A DNA stretch of 18,738 nt. Origin: DTU080 sp050945315 (GTDB lineage Bacteria; Bacillota; Limnochordia; DTU080). The stretch covers positions 1 to 18,738 of the forward strand of contig JBMNSS010000039.1 in assembly GCA_050945315.1 (NCBI GenBank), written 5' to 3'. A program made the translations under genes and the position numbers. The notes under the pieces were generated by a model. That model was not told where the DNA came from and did no database searches. It worked only from the letters and a program-made list of their open reading frames with translations. Of the stretch, positions 1 through 8,324 are shown one piece after another. Each line of letters opens with the position of its first letter. The first letter of the stretch is position 1.

Positions 1-435
1 TCCCAAGTAAACGCGCCGTGCCGGGCGCACGTCAAAGAAGGGGCGGCACAGAGCCCACCCCTCCCTTTTTTCCCCGGCCGACTCTTGAGCATATCCCGCA
101 GAGCCGCCTCCGCCAAGCGCTGTGCTTCTTTCAGCACTCCCATAGGAGTCGCTTTGCCGACGCGCATAGCGTCGAATGTTGGTTCACAACTGTTCGGGAT
201 CTCCGTGGAAAACGCCGGCCAGATGCACATTACGGGCAGCATCCGCCGTGTCCAGAGGCGTTGGCGCCGATCCTTTCTTCACCGCAAGTCACGTCCGGAG
301 GCACCAACGGCAGTCCGATACGTCCCGAGGATCCGAAAAGAGCCCCTGCATTCAGAGGCTCGATTTCGTTAAGGCTTCCCGGCACATGGCCGAGCCTGAT
401 CATACGCTCCAACACCCGTGCTCCGGGATGGACTC
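1..435 (-). other. decayed coding-like sequence, unidentified
   Basis: No intact gene is visible. On the minus strand, protein-like stretches lie in successive frames: about 415-230 (contains GALFGSSGRIGLPLVPPDV, then a stop) and about 190-60 (contains FDAMRVGKATPMGVLKEAQ, followed by an Ala/Leu-rich helical stretch). The amphipathic, charged character of the second stretch looks like a real protein C-terminus. It lies directly downstream of the Gfo/Idh/MocA gene in the same orientation, so it may be a degraded fourth gene of that block, broken by frameshifts. I do not recognise the family. The overlapping plus-strand ORFs have no protein-like character. Confidence 0.3.
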
Positions 436-1338
436 TCAGAACGACTCCAGAGAAACCGCCCCACCCGATTCGCGACTCATATTAGCCGCCTCCAGAAAGG
501 CCATCAATTCTGTGGTCAAAGCGCTGTCGATCGGCGGAATGCCGGTCCGGAAGAACTCAAGGATCTCTGCCAGCATGAGAGCGTAGGCCGGCGGTTCTTT
601 GAGCCGTAACCCTTGCTTGATGCCTTGTGACGTATAGACGGTGATGGCATAGTCACGCATTTTCGGATACCGGTAGGCGTGCAACGTGCCGATGCGTCCG
701 TCTTCCCAGATTCCGGTGACTACGTCAGCCAAGGGCGTCTTGTGGGTGCACACCTGTTTGCAGCCCGTTCCCATCTTGCTGTACAACACTTCCGCCGCAT
801 GGATGCCGTACCAGAACAGCCCCGGAAAATCATCAAGGATCGGGGCCGGACCGGAGGCCTCACAGGCCAGAATCTCGGCGCCCTCTCCTACTTCGGCCAG
901 ACCTTTCGCGTAGCGAACCGAAGAGCATGACATGATCGGTGCGCCGTGCCGTTGCGACAGCTCAAAGATGGCCCGAGCGTCCGCTGCGGACGTGGCCAGG
1001 GGTTTGTCGATAAAAACCGGCTTCCCATAGGGGGTCAGTCTCTTGAATTCCTCCAAATGCACACGCCCGTCGACGCTGATCTGTAAGACAGCATCCGCTC
1101 GTTCGGCAACCGCTTCAATGGAATCGAGAATCTCTACACCGAAATCATCGCGAAGTTGATTTGTGAAGCCCTCAATACGATCACGGCTCAGGGAGAACTG
1201 CTCGCTGCCTGTAGGACAGGCATAGACGATCTTTGCTCCGGGAACGTGGTGCGGATGCTCCTTGTTGTTGAGGATGTCAGAGAAAGCAGCGCAGTGCGAT
1301 GTGTCCAGACCGATCATGCCGAGCTTGAGTTCCGCCAT
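436..1338 (-). CDS. Gfo/Idh/MocA family oxidoreductase
   Basis: A predicted NAD(P)-dependent sugar or cyclitol dehydrogenase of the Gfo/Idh/MocA superfamily, 300 residues and cytoplasmic. The N-terminal Rossmann half begins with LGMIGLDTSH (residues 5-15), the variant seen in some family members in place of a strict GxGxxG. The family signature appears as FIDKPLA (residues 109-115), where Lys112 matches the catalytic Lys of the usual EKP motif. A His in YGIHAAEVL (residue 180) fits the conserved C-terminal-domain His. The C-terminus ends in the common SGGxxVxLE pattern. I chose the ATG at 1338: a longer reading (MRCK...) would start directly against the AGGAG with no spacer, although the spacer to 1338 is rather long (12 nt). 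The gene begins 25 bp after the upstream solute-binding-protein gene and is probably co-transcribed with it. The length is at the short end for the family. The substrate is unknown; the context suggests a sugar taken up by the neighbouring transport system. Confidence 0.9.
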   Translation of the reverse strand: MAELKLGMIGLDTSHCAAFSDILNNKEHPHHVPGAKIVYACPTGSEQFSLSRDRIEGFTNQLRDDFGVEILDSIEAVAERADAVLQISVDGRVHLEEFKRLTPYGKPVFIDKPLATSAADARAIFELSQRHGAPIMSCSSVRYAKGLAEVGEGAEILACEASGPAPILDDFPGLFWYGIHAAEVLYSKMGTGCKQVCTHKTPLADVVTGIWEDGRIGTLHAYRYPKMRDYAITVYTSQGIKQGLRLKEPPAYALMLAEILEFFRTGIPPIDSALTTELMAFLEAANMSRESGGAVSLESF

Positions 1339-1363
1339 CTTACATCTCATCTCCTAACTGGTG

Positions 1364-2635
1364 TCACTGGCCAAAAACTTCTGCGAAACGAGCCTCCATG
1401 ATTACTTGCACGCCCTCCAGAGCAGTCCGGGGCGTCACCGTTCCGGCGATGACTTGATTCATGGCATTGGTTAGATGATTGTGGTACTCTCCGCTGAGCG
1501 GTGTCCGCGGCCGAGCATCGGAAAGCTGGGCGATCAACCCCGCGTAAGGCGGCGGCAGGGTCGGCGCTATGGTCATCAGCGCTCGCCAGTTGGCGGGTAT
1601 CAGCGACTCGAACTGGCGAAAACGCCGAGTCTGCACTTCCGTTGAGACGAAGTAGCGCATCAACCGGGTCGCCTCAGCGTACTGACGGTTAGGCGTGTTT
1701 GTAGGGACACCGACGGCGTAACCGCCTCCCCACGTGACATTGCGGCCCTCCGGGGGATGCGGTACCCGCCCTGACACAAAGTCGATCCCGTCCCTGATAA
1801 CCACCGCGGCATCGGAGGTGGATCCCAACGCCATGGCCACTGAACCCCTAATAAGGCCGTTGCGTCCGCCGTCCACCGGGCTTCTGTTTCTGTCGTAGTG
1901 CTGCGCCCATTCATCAAGCCACTCATAGGCCATGATGTTGTTGGGCAAATCAGCGGTGGGTCGAAGTATGGGGCTCGACTCGTCCACGAGCTCGCCGCCG
2001 AAAGCCCAGATCCAGCCCCTGGGATACCAGTTTCCGGCCCAGGGTACGAAACCCGCTCGCGTGTAACGTCCGTCCGCTGATATAACACTGAGCCTTCTGT
2101 TCCAAGTCCACAGATCATCCAAAGAAAGAGCGTCAAAATGGGGATCGAGCCCTGCCTGTTCCAAAAGATCGATGCGCTTGAACAGACCGCGCGACGTGCA
2201 GTGATAGGGTGCGGCATACATCTTCCCGGCGAAGATCATCTCGTAAGTCTCACCGGGCGTAAAGCGAATGTCCTCGAGAGCCCCGGTCACATCCTCCAAT
2301 AGCCTCTGAGCGGCCAGCTGCTTGACCGTCGATCCTTCAATCCAGGCTACATCGGGAGCGGCACCGCCTGCACTCACCAGATAGAACCTCTCGGTATATT
2401 CGAGCTGGCTCCCTGCGATATGTGCAATCTCAATCTCTACATCGGGGTTCTCCTCCTGATACCACTCAGCGATGGCTGCGAACTGCTCAAGGACCTCCTG
2501 ATTGGCCCAAGCCCACAGCGTCAACCTGGTGGCGGCAGATGCAAACACACTGACTGTAGCCAGAACCGCGGTCAGAATCAGCAGTGCGGTGAACAACCTT
2601 CTCATACGTTGATCCGACACTCGCCCGTCTGCCAT
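1364..2635 (-). CDS. extracellular solute-binding protein (ABC sugar type), copy 2
   Basis: A secreted substrate-binding component of a carbohydrate ABC transporter (family 1, MalE-like), 423 residues. Residues 11-35 form a signal peptide (MRRLF, a hydrophobic core, then FASA) with a likely signal peptidase I site and no lipobox Cys. The mature start LTLWAW plus the EWYQEENPDVEIEI stretch is typical of family-1 sugar-binding proteins. Other family-like parts are PDVAWIEGSTV (about residues 94-104) and the GWIWAFGG region. AGGAGG precedes the ATG at 2635 by about 10 nt. The protein is clearly paralogous to the gene at 2905-4140: PWAGNW, GWIWAFGG, NGxxxGxVAM, GRVPHxPxGRN and the EARFAEVFG ending recur in the same order. 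No permease or ATPase gene is in the window, so the partners are elsewhere or lost. It probably shares a transcript with the downstream oxidoreductase. Confidence 0.92.
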   Translation of the reverse strand: MADGRVSDQRMRRLFTALLILTAVLATVSVFASAATRLTLWAWANQEVLEQFAAIAEWYQEENPDVEIEIAHIAGSQLEYTERFYLVSAGGAAPDVAWIEGSTVKQLAAQRLLEDVTGALEDIRFTPGETYEMIFAGKMYAAPYHCTSRGLFKRIDLLEQAGLDPHFDALSLDDLWTWNRRLSVISADGRYTRAGFVPWAGNWYPRGWIWAFGGELVDESSPILRPTADLPNNIMAYEWLDEWAQHYDRNRSPVDGGRNGLIRGSVAMALGSTSDAAVVIRDGIDFVSGRVPHPPEGRNVTWGGGYAVGVPTNTPNRQYAEATRLMRYFVSTEVQTRRFRQFESLIPANWRALMTIAPTLPPPYAGLIAQLSDARPRTPLSGEYHNHLTNAMNQVIAGTVTPRTALEGVQVIMEARFAEVFGQ

Positions 2636-2762
2636 CGCAAAACGCCCTCCTTTGGCAATGCTACAGGCTACAAGGTTTCCTTCACATCATTTTCGATCCA
2701 GTCCATTGCCTTCCTTCTTTTGAGACATCATCGGCACCAGTAAGCGAACGCCTCCTCAACAC

Positions 2763-2801
2763 AAAGAACGCCCCATGGGGGCGGGCATCCTATGTTCTTT
2801 T
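2763..2801. repeat. intergenic hairpin with nested stem
   Basis: An outer 7-bp stem (AAAGAAC / GTTCTTT) encloses a 6-bp CGCCCC/GGGGCG stem. On the plus strand it runs into extra T residues, but no plus-strand gene ends here. On the transcribed minus strand it lies between the two solute-binding-protein genes, so it may attenuate, process or stabilise the mRNA. Function is inferred. Confidence 0.4.
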
Positions 2802-2852
2802 TGGCATACAGTACGAAAAAGCGATGGGGAAAGGGACCTCGATAGGAGAACG

Positions 2853-2890
2853 GCACAGACGCGGCAGACCTAAAGCTGCCGCGTCTGTGC
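2853..2890 (-). terminator. perfect 15-bp hairpin after solute-binding protein gene
   Basis: Arms 2853-2867 and 2876-2890 are perfectly complementary around an 8-nt loop, starting about 15 bp after the stop of the solute-binding-protein gene. There is no U tract, so it may be a Rho-independent-like terminator of reduced strength or an mRNA-stabilising 3' hairpin that lowers expression of the downstream paralogue relative to the upstream one. Confidence 0.55.
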
Positions 2891-2904
2891 GAGGAAGATC
2901 TGAC

Positions 2905-4140
2905 TTAGCGACCGAACACCTGAGCAAACCGCTCTTCCATGACGATCTGGACGTCTTGGAGAGCCTGGGTGGGTGTCTTGGTGCCCCTGACAACCGCGTT
3001 CATCGCCGGATTCAGTTGATTGACATAGTAATCGATCCAAAGCGGTGTACGCGGTCTCGCCTCAGGCAACTGATCAAGCAGTGCCGCATACAAGGGCGGT
3101 AACGTTCGCACCACACGGGCCAAGGCGTTCCAGTTGGCCGGAAATACGGTCGGGAAATGCTCAAAGCGCCGGAGTTGCACTCTCTCACTGCCAAAATACC
3201 GGAGCACCTGACTTGCGAGACCTACGTTCTTGGCATTATACGGAATGCCAAGGGCCTGTCCCCCTCCCCAGGTACCGTTGCGCCCCCCGGGGGCATGAGG
3301 CACGCGTCCGGCGGTAACCTCCACCTGCTGTCCAAGCAACCAACCGACATCAGACGTGGATACAGTCGTCATAGCCACTGTGCCCTGGGCCAGACCGGTC
3401 CGGTTGCCCGAAACCGGCGTGGTACCGCCGTAGTGCTGTGCCCACTCGCGAATCCATTCAAAGGCCGCGACATTCTCCGGCAGTGTGGCCGTCGGACGCA
3501 GTCCGGTCTCATCCAGCAGACGGCCGCCGAAGGCCCAGATCCATCCGGGAGGTCCCCAGTTTCCGGCCCACGGCACTATCCCTACCTGCTGATATGTACC
3601 GTCATCTTTCATCTTCGTCAGCTTCTGATTCCAGTCAAGAAGCTCTTCGAACGTCGCCGGATCTTTACGAGGATCAAGACCGGCCTGGTCGAAGAGATCG
3701 ACGCGTTTTCCTAAGCCGCGGGAAGTGGTGAAGTACGGGACAGCCCACATCTTCCCTTGATAGGTCATCTCCACTACATCGGCCGGAGTAAAGCGAATCC
3801 CATCCAAAGTCTTTGTCACGTCAGTCAGCAGCCCCTGGGCAGCCAACTCAATGACCGTGGAACCCTCAAGCCAGGTCAAATCCGGCGGTGAGCCTCCGGC
3901 AATGGCCAGAATGAGTTTTTCAGTGAAAGCACCTTGAGTACCCGCTATGAGGTTCACTTCATACGAAAATCCGGGGTTCTCTTCCTTATACCATTCCAGC
4001 TGCGTCCTATACGGAACATCATCGTTCCACACCCATACATAAAGAGTCTGGGCGTTTCCGACACAACTGGCAGCAAGTAGTGTGATGAGGCCCAATAACA
4101 GTACAAGACCTCTGTGTCCGATCATCGCTCGTCCCTTCAC
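2905..4140 (-). CDS. extracellular solute-binding protein (ABC sugar type), copy 1
   Basis: A substrate-binding component of a carbohydrate ABC importer, 411 residues from the GTG at 4140. GGGGG lies about 8 nt upstream of it. An ATG at 4125 with AAGGGA upstream is an equally possible start and leaves the signal peptide intact. Residues 11-30 are a signal peptide. A Cys (residue 26, AASC) could be a weak lipobox; otherwise signal peptidase I would cut after GNA. The mature protein begins LYVWVW and carries EWYKEENPGFSYEV, PDLTWLEGSTV and GWIWAFGG, matching the paralogue at 1364-2635 along the whole length. The pair looks like a tandem duplication. Spacing to the next gene is about 270 bp and includes two hairpins. 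No membrane or ATPase components are encoded nearby. Confidence 0.92.
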   Translation of the reverse strand: MKGRAMIGHRGLVLLLGLITLLAASCVGNAQTLYVWVWNDDVPYRTQLEWYKEENPGFSYEVNLIAGTQGAFTEKLILAIAGGSPPDLTWLEGSTVIELAAQGLLTDVTKTLDGIRFTPADVVEMTYQGKMWAVPYFTTSRGLGKRVDLFDQAGLDPRKDPATFEELLDWNQKLTKMKDDGTYQQVGIVPWAGNWGPPGWIWAFGGRLLDETGLRPTATLPENVAAFEWIREWAQHYGGTTPVSGNRTGLAQGTVAMTTVSTSDVGWLLGQQVEVTAGRVPHAPGGRNGTWGGGQALGIPYNAKNVGLASQVLRYFGSERVQLRRFEHFPTVFPANWNALARVVRTLPPLYAALLDQLPEARPRTPLWIDYYVNQLNPAMNAVVRGTKTPTQALQDVQIVMEERFAQVFGR

Positions 4141-4322
4141 GACATTGACCCCCTTCAGTTAATAATAACAACGACACATTGTTACATCGCTTGTGTGTAA
4201 TATTCCCGGACCAAAGACAGATGTCCTTGTGTGACAAAAGAGTGGCCATCGGCAGGAAGAAGAAAGCCCGTGGCCATAGTGACGAACAGTCAGTCTGAAG
4301 ACAGCTTGAAATAGGCTGCCGA

Positions 4323-4868
4323 CTAGATGACGATCTTCAGGCGCCCGCCGGCGACAAACCATTGACCGCGGACCACACCTTGCACGGGCCACTCCTGAAT
4401 GACTATCTCGCCCAGGCGGGTTGAGGCGTCCAGGAACTCCATCACTTCGTACGGCTGTATCCAGCGAACGAACATGGCACCATGGGTTACTGGTGCACTC
4501 CCGTCCGTCAGATAGACGATATCTCCGGGGCGCAGCTGCTCCAAGGGCAGAATCTCTAGGTTCCGCTCGTAAAGATTGGCGTGATCGGTGTCGGTGAACA
4601 CCCGCCTATGCGAGGCGAGGAACCTCAACTCGGGAATGACCTGGCGATAGGCCCAGACGATGATCCCCGACGAGTCGAATTCATCGGGCCCTCGCTCCCC
4701 CCACACATAAGGGGACCCGAGCTTGGCCATGGCCGCATCGAGCGCCGCAGCGGCTTCTTCCTCGCTTACCGGTCGCTGAATGGGTGTGGGACGGAACATG
4801 GTACAGCCGCCCAAGACCATGGCCACGATGATAGCGGCGCCGACAATACCGCATCTGCGCAATTGCAT
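4323..4868 (-). CDS. NlpC/P60-fold lipoprotein with Cys-to-Ser at the catalytic position
   Basis: A predicted envelope lipoprotein of the NlpC/P60 (CHAP-like papain fold) superfamily, 181 residues. It has a lipoprotein signal peptide with lipobox LGGC (Cys22). The family core is recognisable: MAKLGSPYVWGERGPDEFD, then the position that is normally D-C-S reads Asp65-Ser66-Ser67. The catalytic Cys of cell-wall endopeptidases is therefore Ser here (codon TCG, two base changes from a Cys codon, so not a simple sequencing slip). The second-motif His is present in VTHGAMFV (His129), as is the RPGDIVYL strand before it. The fold is kept but thiol hydrolase activity should be lost, so it may bind peptidoglycan or act as a regulator, or use Ser. 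GGAGG lies 9 nt upstream of the ATG. It precedes the solute-binding-protein genes by about 180 bp in the same direction. Confidence 0.85.
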   Translation of the reverse strand: MQLRRCGIVGAAIIVAMVLGGCTMFRPTPIQRPVSEEEAAAALDAAMAKLGSPYVWGERGPDEFDSSGIIVWAYRQVIPELRFLASHRRVFTDTDHANLYERNLEILPLEQLRPGDIVYLTDGSAPVTHGAMFVRWIQPYEVMEFLDASTRLGEIVIQEWPVQGVVRGQWFVAGGRLKIVI

Positions 4869-5318
4869 CGGTTACTGCCTCCCGTTTCTTCTGGGAATGC
4901 CCCGCGAGATGGGGGTATCATGTTACACCGTCGCCGTCGGTTTCTCTGAGCCTTACTCCATCGACGGACTGAACAGGTAGCTCTCGTGCCGGATGACCCT
5001 TTCTCCTTTAGTCGGTTCACCGCTCGTAAAGCCTGAGGCAATGCGCTTTTTTCGGGTTATCTGCCGGGAACTCCCGAGGTCTGCGGCGTGGGATATGCTG
5101 CTCATGAAGTCCGGGCGCTTCCGTGAAATCACCCAGTCCTCACGGATTGAGCTCGCCTTACTTATTCATGGGCATCCCGGCACCGGCGAAAGCCTTGAGG
5201 CCATCGATGCTGTACGCCCGGGGTATCGGAGAGAAGACGTCGCGCCTCCCGAAAGATGCGCCCCCGGGTTATGTGCCGCCGTTAACAACATCAACCAACG
5301 CGGCCTTCGTAAACAGAT
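4869..5318. other. 450-bp gap, nothing recognised
   Basis: No ORF here has a convincing start, SD motif or family resemblance. A minus-strand segment (about 5225-5165) reads PRAYSIDGLKAFAGAGMPMNK before a stop when the flanking frame is followed, which is protein-like but unassignable. It presumably also contains the promoter of the lipoprotein gene. Confidence 0.3.
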
Positions 5319-5945
5319 TTACTTCGTTCCAAGAACCCATGAGTCAGGGCCGATGATCTCAATGTCAATCGGCTTGCAACTGCCGCCATTGCACACGCTC
5401 GCTGAGCAGGCTGACACCGCGACCACTAAATCCGTCTCCGCCCGGAAGATGATCGAGTCACCCGGCTTGGCTTTCGGTGGGTGAATCTGTAACTGCCCTG
5501 TGGGAAGCACATCCACGTGCATGAATATGTTAAACGGTGTTGGGATCATATGGGAGCGGACACCGTACATCGCCAGCGCCTGGGCCAGATTGTCCAGACA
5601 GTTCGGGTGGGGCGTCCGAATGCCGTACTGAATGCAGAACATCTCTTGACTGCAGGCCGTATACAGGAAATCGTGGCGGCCTACATCATCGGCGACGATG
5701 GTCAACATAGGTTCGCTGCGGTTCGAATACAGCGTATGTCCCTGTGTCAGGTAGATAGTGCCGCTATAGTCAAAGGTCCGTCCGTTGGACAACCAATGTG
5801 TAAGATCGTGTTGACCGAACGCAACCAGATCGGCCACCTGTGCCCCGGTTGGGGTGACAACGCGCAAATACTGTCCGCGATCGAGCAGAAAGCCGTAACC
5901 TGTTTGAGCGGGAATACGATGACGCACCCTCGGTCTTTGTGACAC
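5319..5945 (-). CDS. DUF1989 / urea carboxylase-associated family protein
   Basis: A 208-residue protein of the DUF1989 family, whose members are often found near urea carboxylase or amidase genes; the biochemical role is not settled. It contains the expected series: IPAQTGYGFLLDRGQYLRV near the N-terminus, GAQVADLVAF, the SNGRTFDYSGTIYLTQG segment, PHPNCLDNLAQAL, PFNIFMHV, KPGDSIIFRAETDLVVAVSAC and a Cys-containing tail (VCNGGSCKPIDIEI). I chose the GTG at 5945 because AAAGGAG sits 8 nt upstream; the open frame continues upstream but without an SD motif or family similarity. The gene follows the nuclease-like gene by about 85 bp on the same strand. No urea-related genes are nearby, so the usual context is missing. 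Confidence 0.88.
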   Translation of the reverse strand: MSQRPRVRHRIPAQTGYGFLLDRGQYLRVVTPTGAQVADLVAFGQHDLTHWLSNGRTFDYSGTIYLTQGHTLYSNRSEPMLTIVADDVGRHDFLYTACSQEMFCIQYGIRTPHPNCLDNLAQALAMYGVRSHMIPTPFNIFMHVDVLPTGQLQIHPPKAKPGDSIIFRAETDLVVAVSACSASVCNGGSCKPIDIEIIGPDSWVLGTK

Positions 5946-6030
5946 TCCATCTGCTCCTTTACAAACCACAGGCGTCCAATGGCGAATTCTGTGGGGGCTG
6001 CAGATCCATGCTCTCAAAGAGAGAGATCTC

Positions 6031-6894
6031 TCACCCTACCTCGACGTTCACTGGATATGCTACCGATTCCCTGTCGACCTTAATGGCTTTAACCCCGAGT
6101 GTGCGCGCTGCCTCAGCCACCACTGCGGGGATATCGTATGCTACTAAAAAGGCCTCCACGGACTTAGTTGATCTGTTCAAAGTCAACTCAGCCTCTAAGA
6201 GGGCCCGATACTTGACCGCCTGAAAGAGACCCTCCAATGTCTCTCTTTCCCCCTCGATCTCTACCTCAACAACAGCGTAGCCATCGGCTCCGACGAACAT
6301 GATGTCGACAATATCACCCGACACGAACCGCCGCTCCATGAACATATCAGCCACTGAATGAAGACCTAACGCGTCAGGCCTGCCACAGACGTATGTTTTC
6401 AACTGTCGGTGAGCTTCGGACTCTCCGCCGCTTCCCCGACATGAGCTCGTCAAGGCTTCCTCAATCAGAGCCTCTAAAGACTGCGTTGGCTTTTCCCCGA
6501 TCCTGATACGCTCATGTGTGCCTTCAGGTTCATTTGCCGCTATACCCAGACTCCTCAAAAGAGGGCTCCAATCGGCTTCATAGCAGGCCTGAAGCTGATT
6601 CTCCCAGAACCCCCACCACGCTTCGACCTCGGTTTCAGAGCAACCGTATAGCTCAGCAACCTCTCTGTATCCGTCTCCCGGTATGCGGCTTTCCCGCTGA
6701 ACCACCAGGGAGGACATGGCTGGTAGACCCAGATCATGACATCTCTTAGACAGGGCACCCAAGGGCTTCCCCAGAGATTCCGGTGCAACGGCGCCTCCTA
6801 GCCGCCTGGACAACTCGCCGTAGGTAATTGGGTCCCTATTCCTCGCACGGTCTGCCAATACCAAAGCCATCTCTCCAAGAAGAGTTATATCCAT
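6031..6894 (-). CDS. predicted PD-(D/E)XK-type nuclease with N-terminal accessory domain
   Basis: 287 residues. The C-terminal half resembles the PD-(D/E)XK (NucS/restriction-like) nuclease core: GDIVDIMFV (Asp197), then AVVEVEIEG (Glu210 and Glu212, the ExK-equivalent strand with Glu in place of Lys), followed by a helix with GLFQAVKYRALLEAE (Gln225, Lys228, Tyr229), as in the QxxxY motif. An upstream Glu-rich helix (ESEAHRQLKTYV, about residues 158-169) fits the first core helix. The N-terminal domain (about 1-80: ITYGELSRRLGG, LGKPLGALSKRCHDLGLPAM, SLVV, then IPGDGY) resembles a module I associate with predicted restriction-type proteins. A middle segment around residues 85-115 is Trp-rich. 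GGGAGG lies 6 nt before the ATG. No methyltransferase or other restriction-modification partner is visible. The role is inferred from motifs: DNA cleavage in defence or repair is possible. Confidence 0.7.
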   Translation of the reverse strand: MDITLLGEMALVLADRARNRDPITYGELSRRLGGAVAPESLGKPLGALSKRCHDLGLPAMSSLVVQRESRIPGDGYREVAELYGCSETEVEAWWGFWENQLQACYEADWSPLLRSLGIAANEPEGTHERIRIGEKPTQSLEALIEEALTSSCRGSGGESEAHRQLKTYVCGRPDALGLHSVADMFMERRFVSGDIVDIMFVGADGYAVVEVEIEGERETLEGLFQAVKYRALLEAELTLNRSTKSVEAFLVAYDIPAVVAEAARTLGVKAIKVDRESVAYPVNVEVG

Positions 6895-7167
6895 CCCCTG
6901 CCTCCCTGTCTGATTTGTGCCGCGTCAGAACAACACGTTAGCATCTCTGTTAGGCCGATGACCCACAATCCTAACCCGTTAATCGGTGTTCAGCCTTGAG
7001 CACGGCATTGCCTTTGGAATGCCGCCGCGCAAAGACTGCGCCCCTCAATCCCCCAGCCGATTGAGATGCACCCGACTGACCCGGCGTGTAGTCTTCTCGA
7101 CACATGAGCATCCTGTCGCGCCTATCACGGCTCCGCGATTGACGCTACCGCGCAATCCCGGCAGCAT

Positions 7168-7683
7168 TCAACCCATCAAGGTCTTCAACAGCTTCCTCCC
7201 GCGTGCAGCCATAGCCGGACTACCGGTCTTGGTCAGGCCCTCTAACCGTTGGATCACCGAGGGGCGTATATGATCATACTGCATAGCCAGATCAGCGAGC
7301 GCCTGCATCGCGTTTACCCTGACGATCGCGCTGCGGTCACGCAGGTGGTCATCCAGGATCGCCAGCACTTGCTCGAGCTCAGCGGTATCCAGACGGAGCC
7401 GCGGCAGTATCAACGACAAATGCCAGCGTACCTCCTGTTGCCTGATGGCGGCTACCTTATTCAGTAATGTGGGCCTATGAGGTTGCAGCAAATCAGGACG
7501 CTTGATTGAGGCCTTCTCAATCGCGTCTGCCGCACGCATCCGGATTATCGGATCCTCGTGAAACAGGCCTTCCAGGACGATGGCGAACAAGGCACTGTCC
7601 GCAACGATTTCTTCCGCCACTTCGTTGGCACGACCTATGGAACGTCGGTCACCGCCGGTGAGCTTCTGTAAGATAGGATGCAT
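7168..7683 (-). CDS. small HEAT-repeat protein
   Basis: A 171-residue all-helical protein with HEAT-like repeats, for example FHEDPIIRMRAADAIEKAS, then QQEVRWHLSLILPRL and RDRSAIVRVNAMQALADLA. Such proteins are usually cytoplasmic binding scaffolds, and no catalytic motif is seen. The N-terminus MHPILQKLTGGDRRSIGRANEV resembles other short bacterial HEAT proteins. I chose the ATG at 7683 over the longer frame to 7731 because GAGGAG is placed 4 nt upstream of it. It is isolated: degraded sequence lies upstream, and about 270 bp separate it from the nuclease-like gene downstream on the same strand. Confidence 0.8.
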   Translation of the reverse strand: MHPILQKLTGGDRRSIGRANEVAEEIVADSALFAIVLEGLFHEDPIIRMRAADAIEKASIKRPDLLQPHRPTLLNKVAAIRQQEVRWHLSLILPRLRLDTAELEQVLAILDDHLRDRSAIVRVNAMQALADLAMQYDHIRPSVIQRLEGLTKTGSPAMAARGRKLLKTLMG

Positions 7684-8118
7684 AACTCTCCTCAGCTCGA
7701 CTCTGATGTTAGGGTCTTCTGAAGTACTCACGCATCGCCCGTTATCGGCAAAGGACGTCAGGCGGTTGTTGGAGACTCAAGTCTTCAAACGCCGGATGCT
7801 TTTCCCGCAAGCCGGCTCATCGACGGCCCGCTCTGGCTCACTTTGTATCCGTTGCCGGGGTAGCAGGCAGCCGGGACACCACAGGGTGTGCATCGCCGCC
7901 ACTCTTGCACCAAACCCGGCGGATGACCGCAGTGCAGGTCTTTCGGGCATAACGGCGATGCCCTATGAGTTGACCGCCACGAAAGGGCCAAGGAGTCTTT
8001 CCCGGATCCCCAAGAAAACGTGTGTGAGCCGTGAAGAACCTCTCTTCTTTGGGGGTGGCCCGAAGAGAGCCGGCATCGCTTCCGACACGTGGTTGGTCTG
8101 ACCGTGGACAAGGAACAG

Positions 8119-8290
8119 GATCGAGCTGTGTTCTTCTCCGCCTGCCAAAATTCAGCAGATCAGGGATCCGGTCCTTCAGTGCCGACCAATCCTTACGCGA
8201 TATAACCGTCATCCGGCAGCCACGTTCCACACGGTGCAACAGCGGTTCCCCCGGTCGGGATGATCATTCCTGCACTACGTCGGCCTCGGC
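8119..8290. repeat. unidentified degenerate element, copy 1
   Basis: About 170 bp that aligns, with mismatches and small indels, to 10474-10660 in the same orientation. Shared tracts include CTCCGCCTGCCAA, the GCGATATA block and the TCCTGCAC end. Read on the minus strand, both copies give a related peptide (here ISRKDWSALKDRIPDLL, there ISREGRRAVKDRMPDPV), suggesting an old protein-coding or structured element. It lies just downstream of the broken GNAT gene. The rest of 7684-8118 shows nothing recognisable. Confidence 0.55.
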
Positions 8291-8324
8291 GAAATGGAGA
8301 TCGCCCCACAGCCGCACCGTTACC

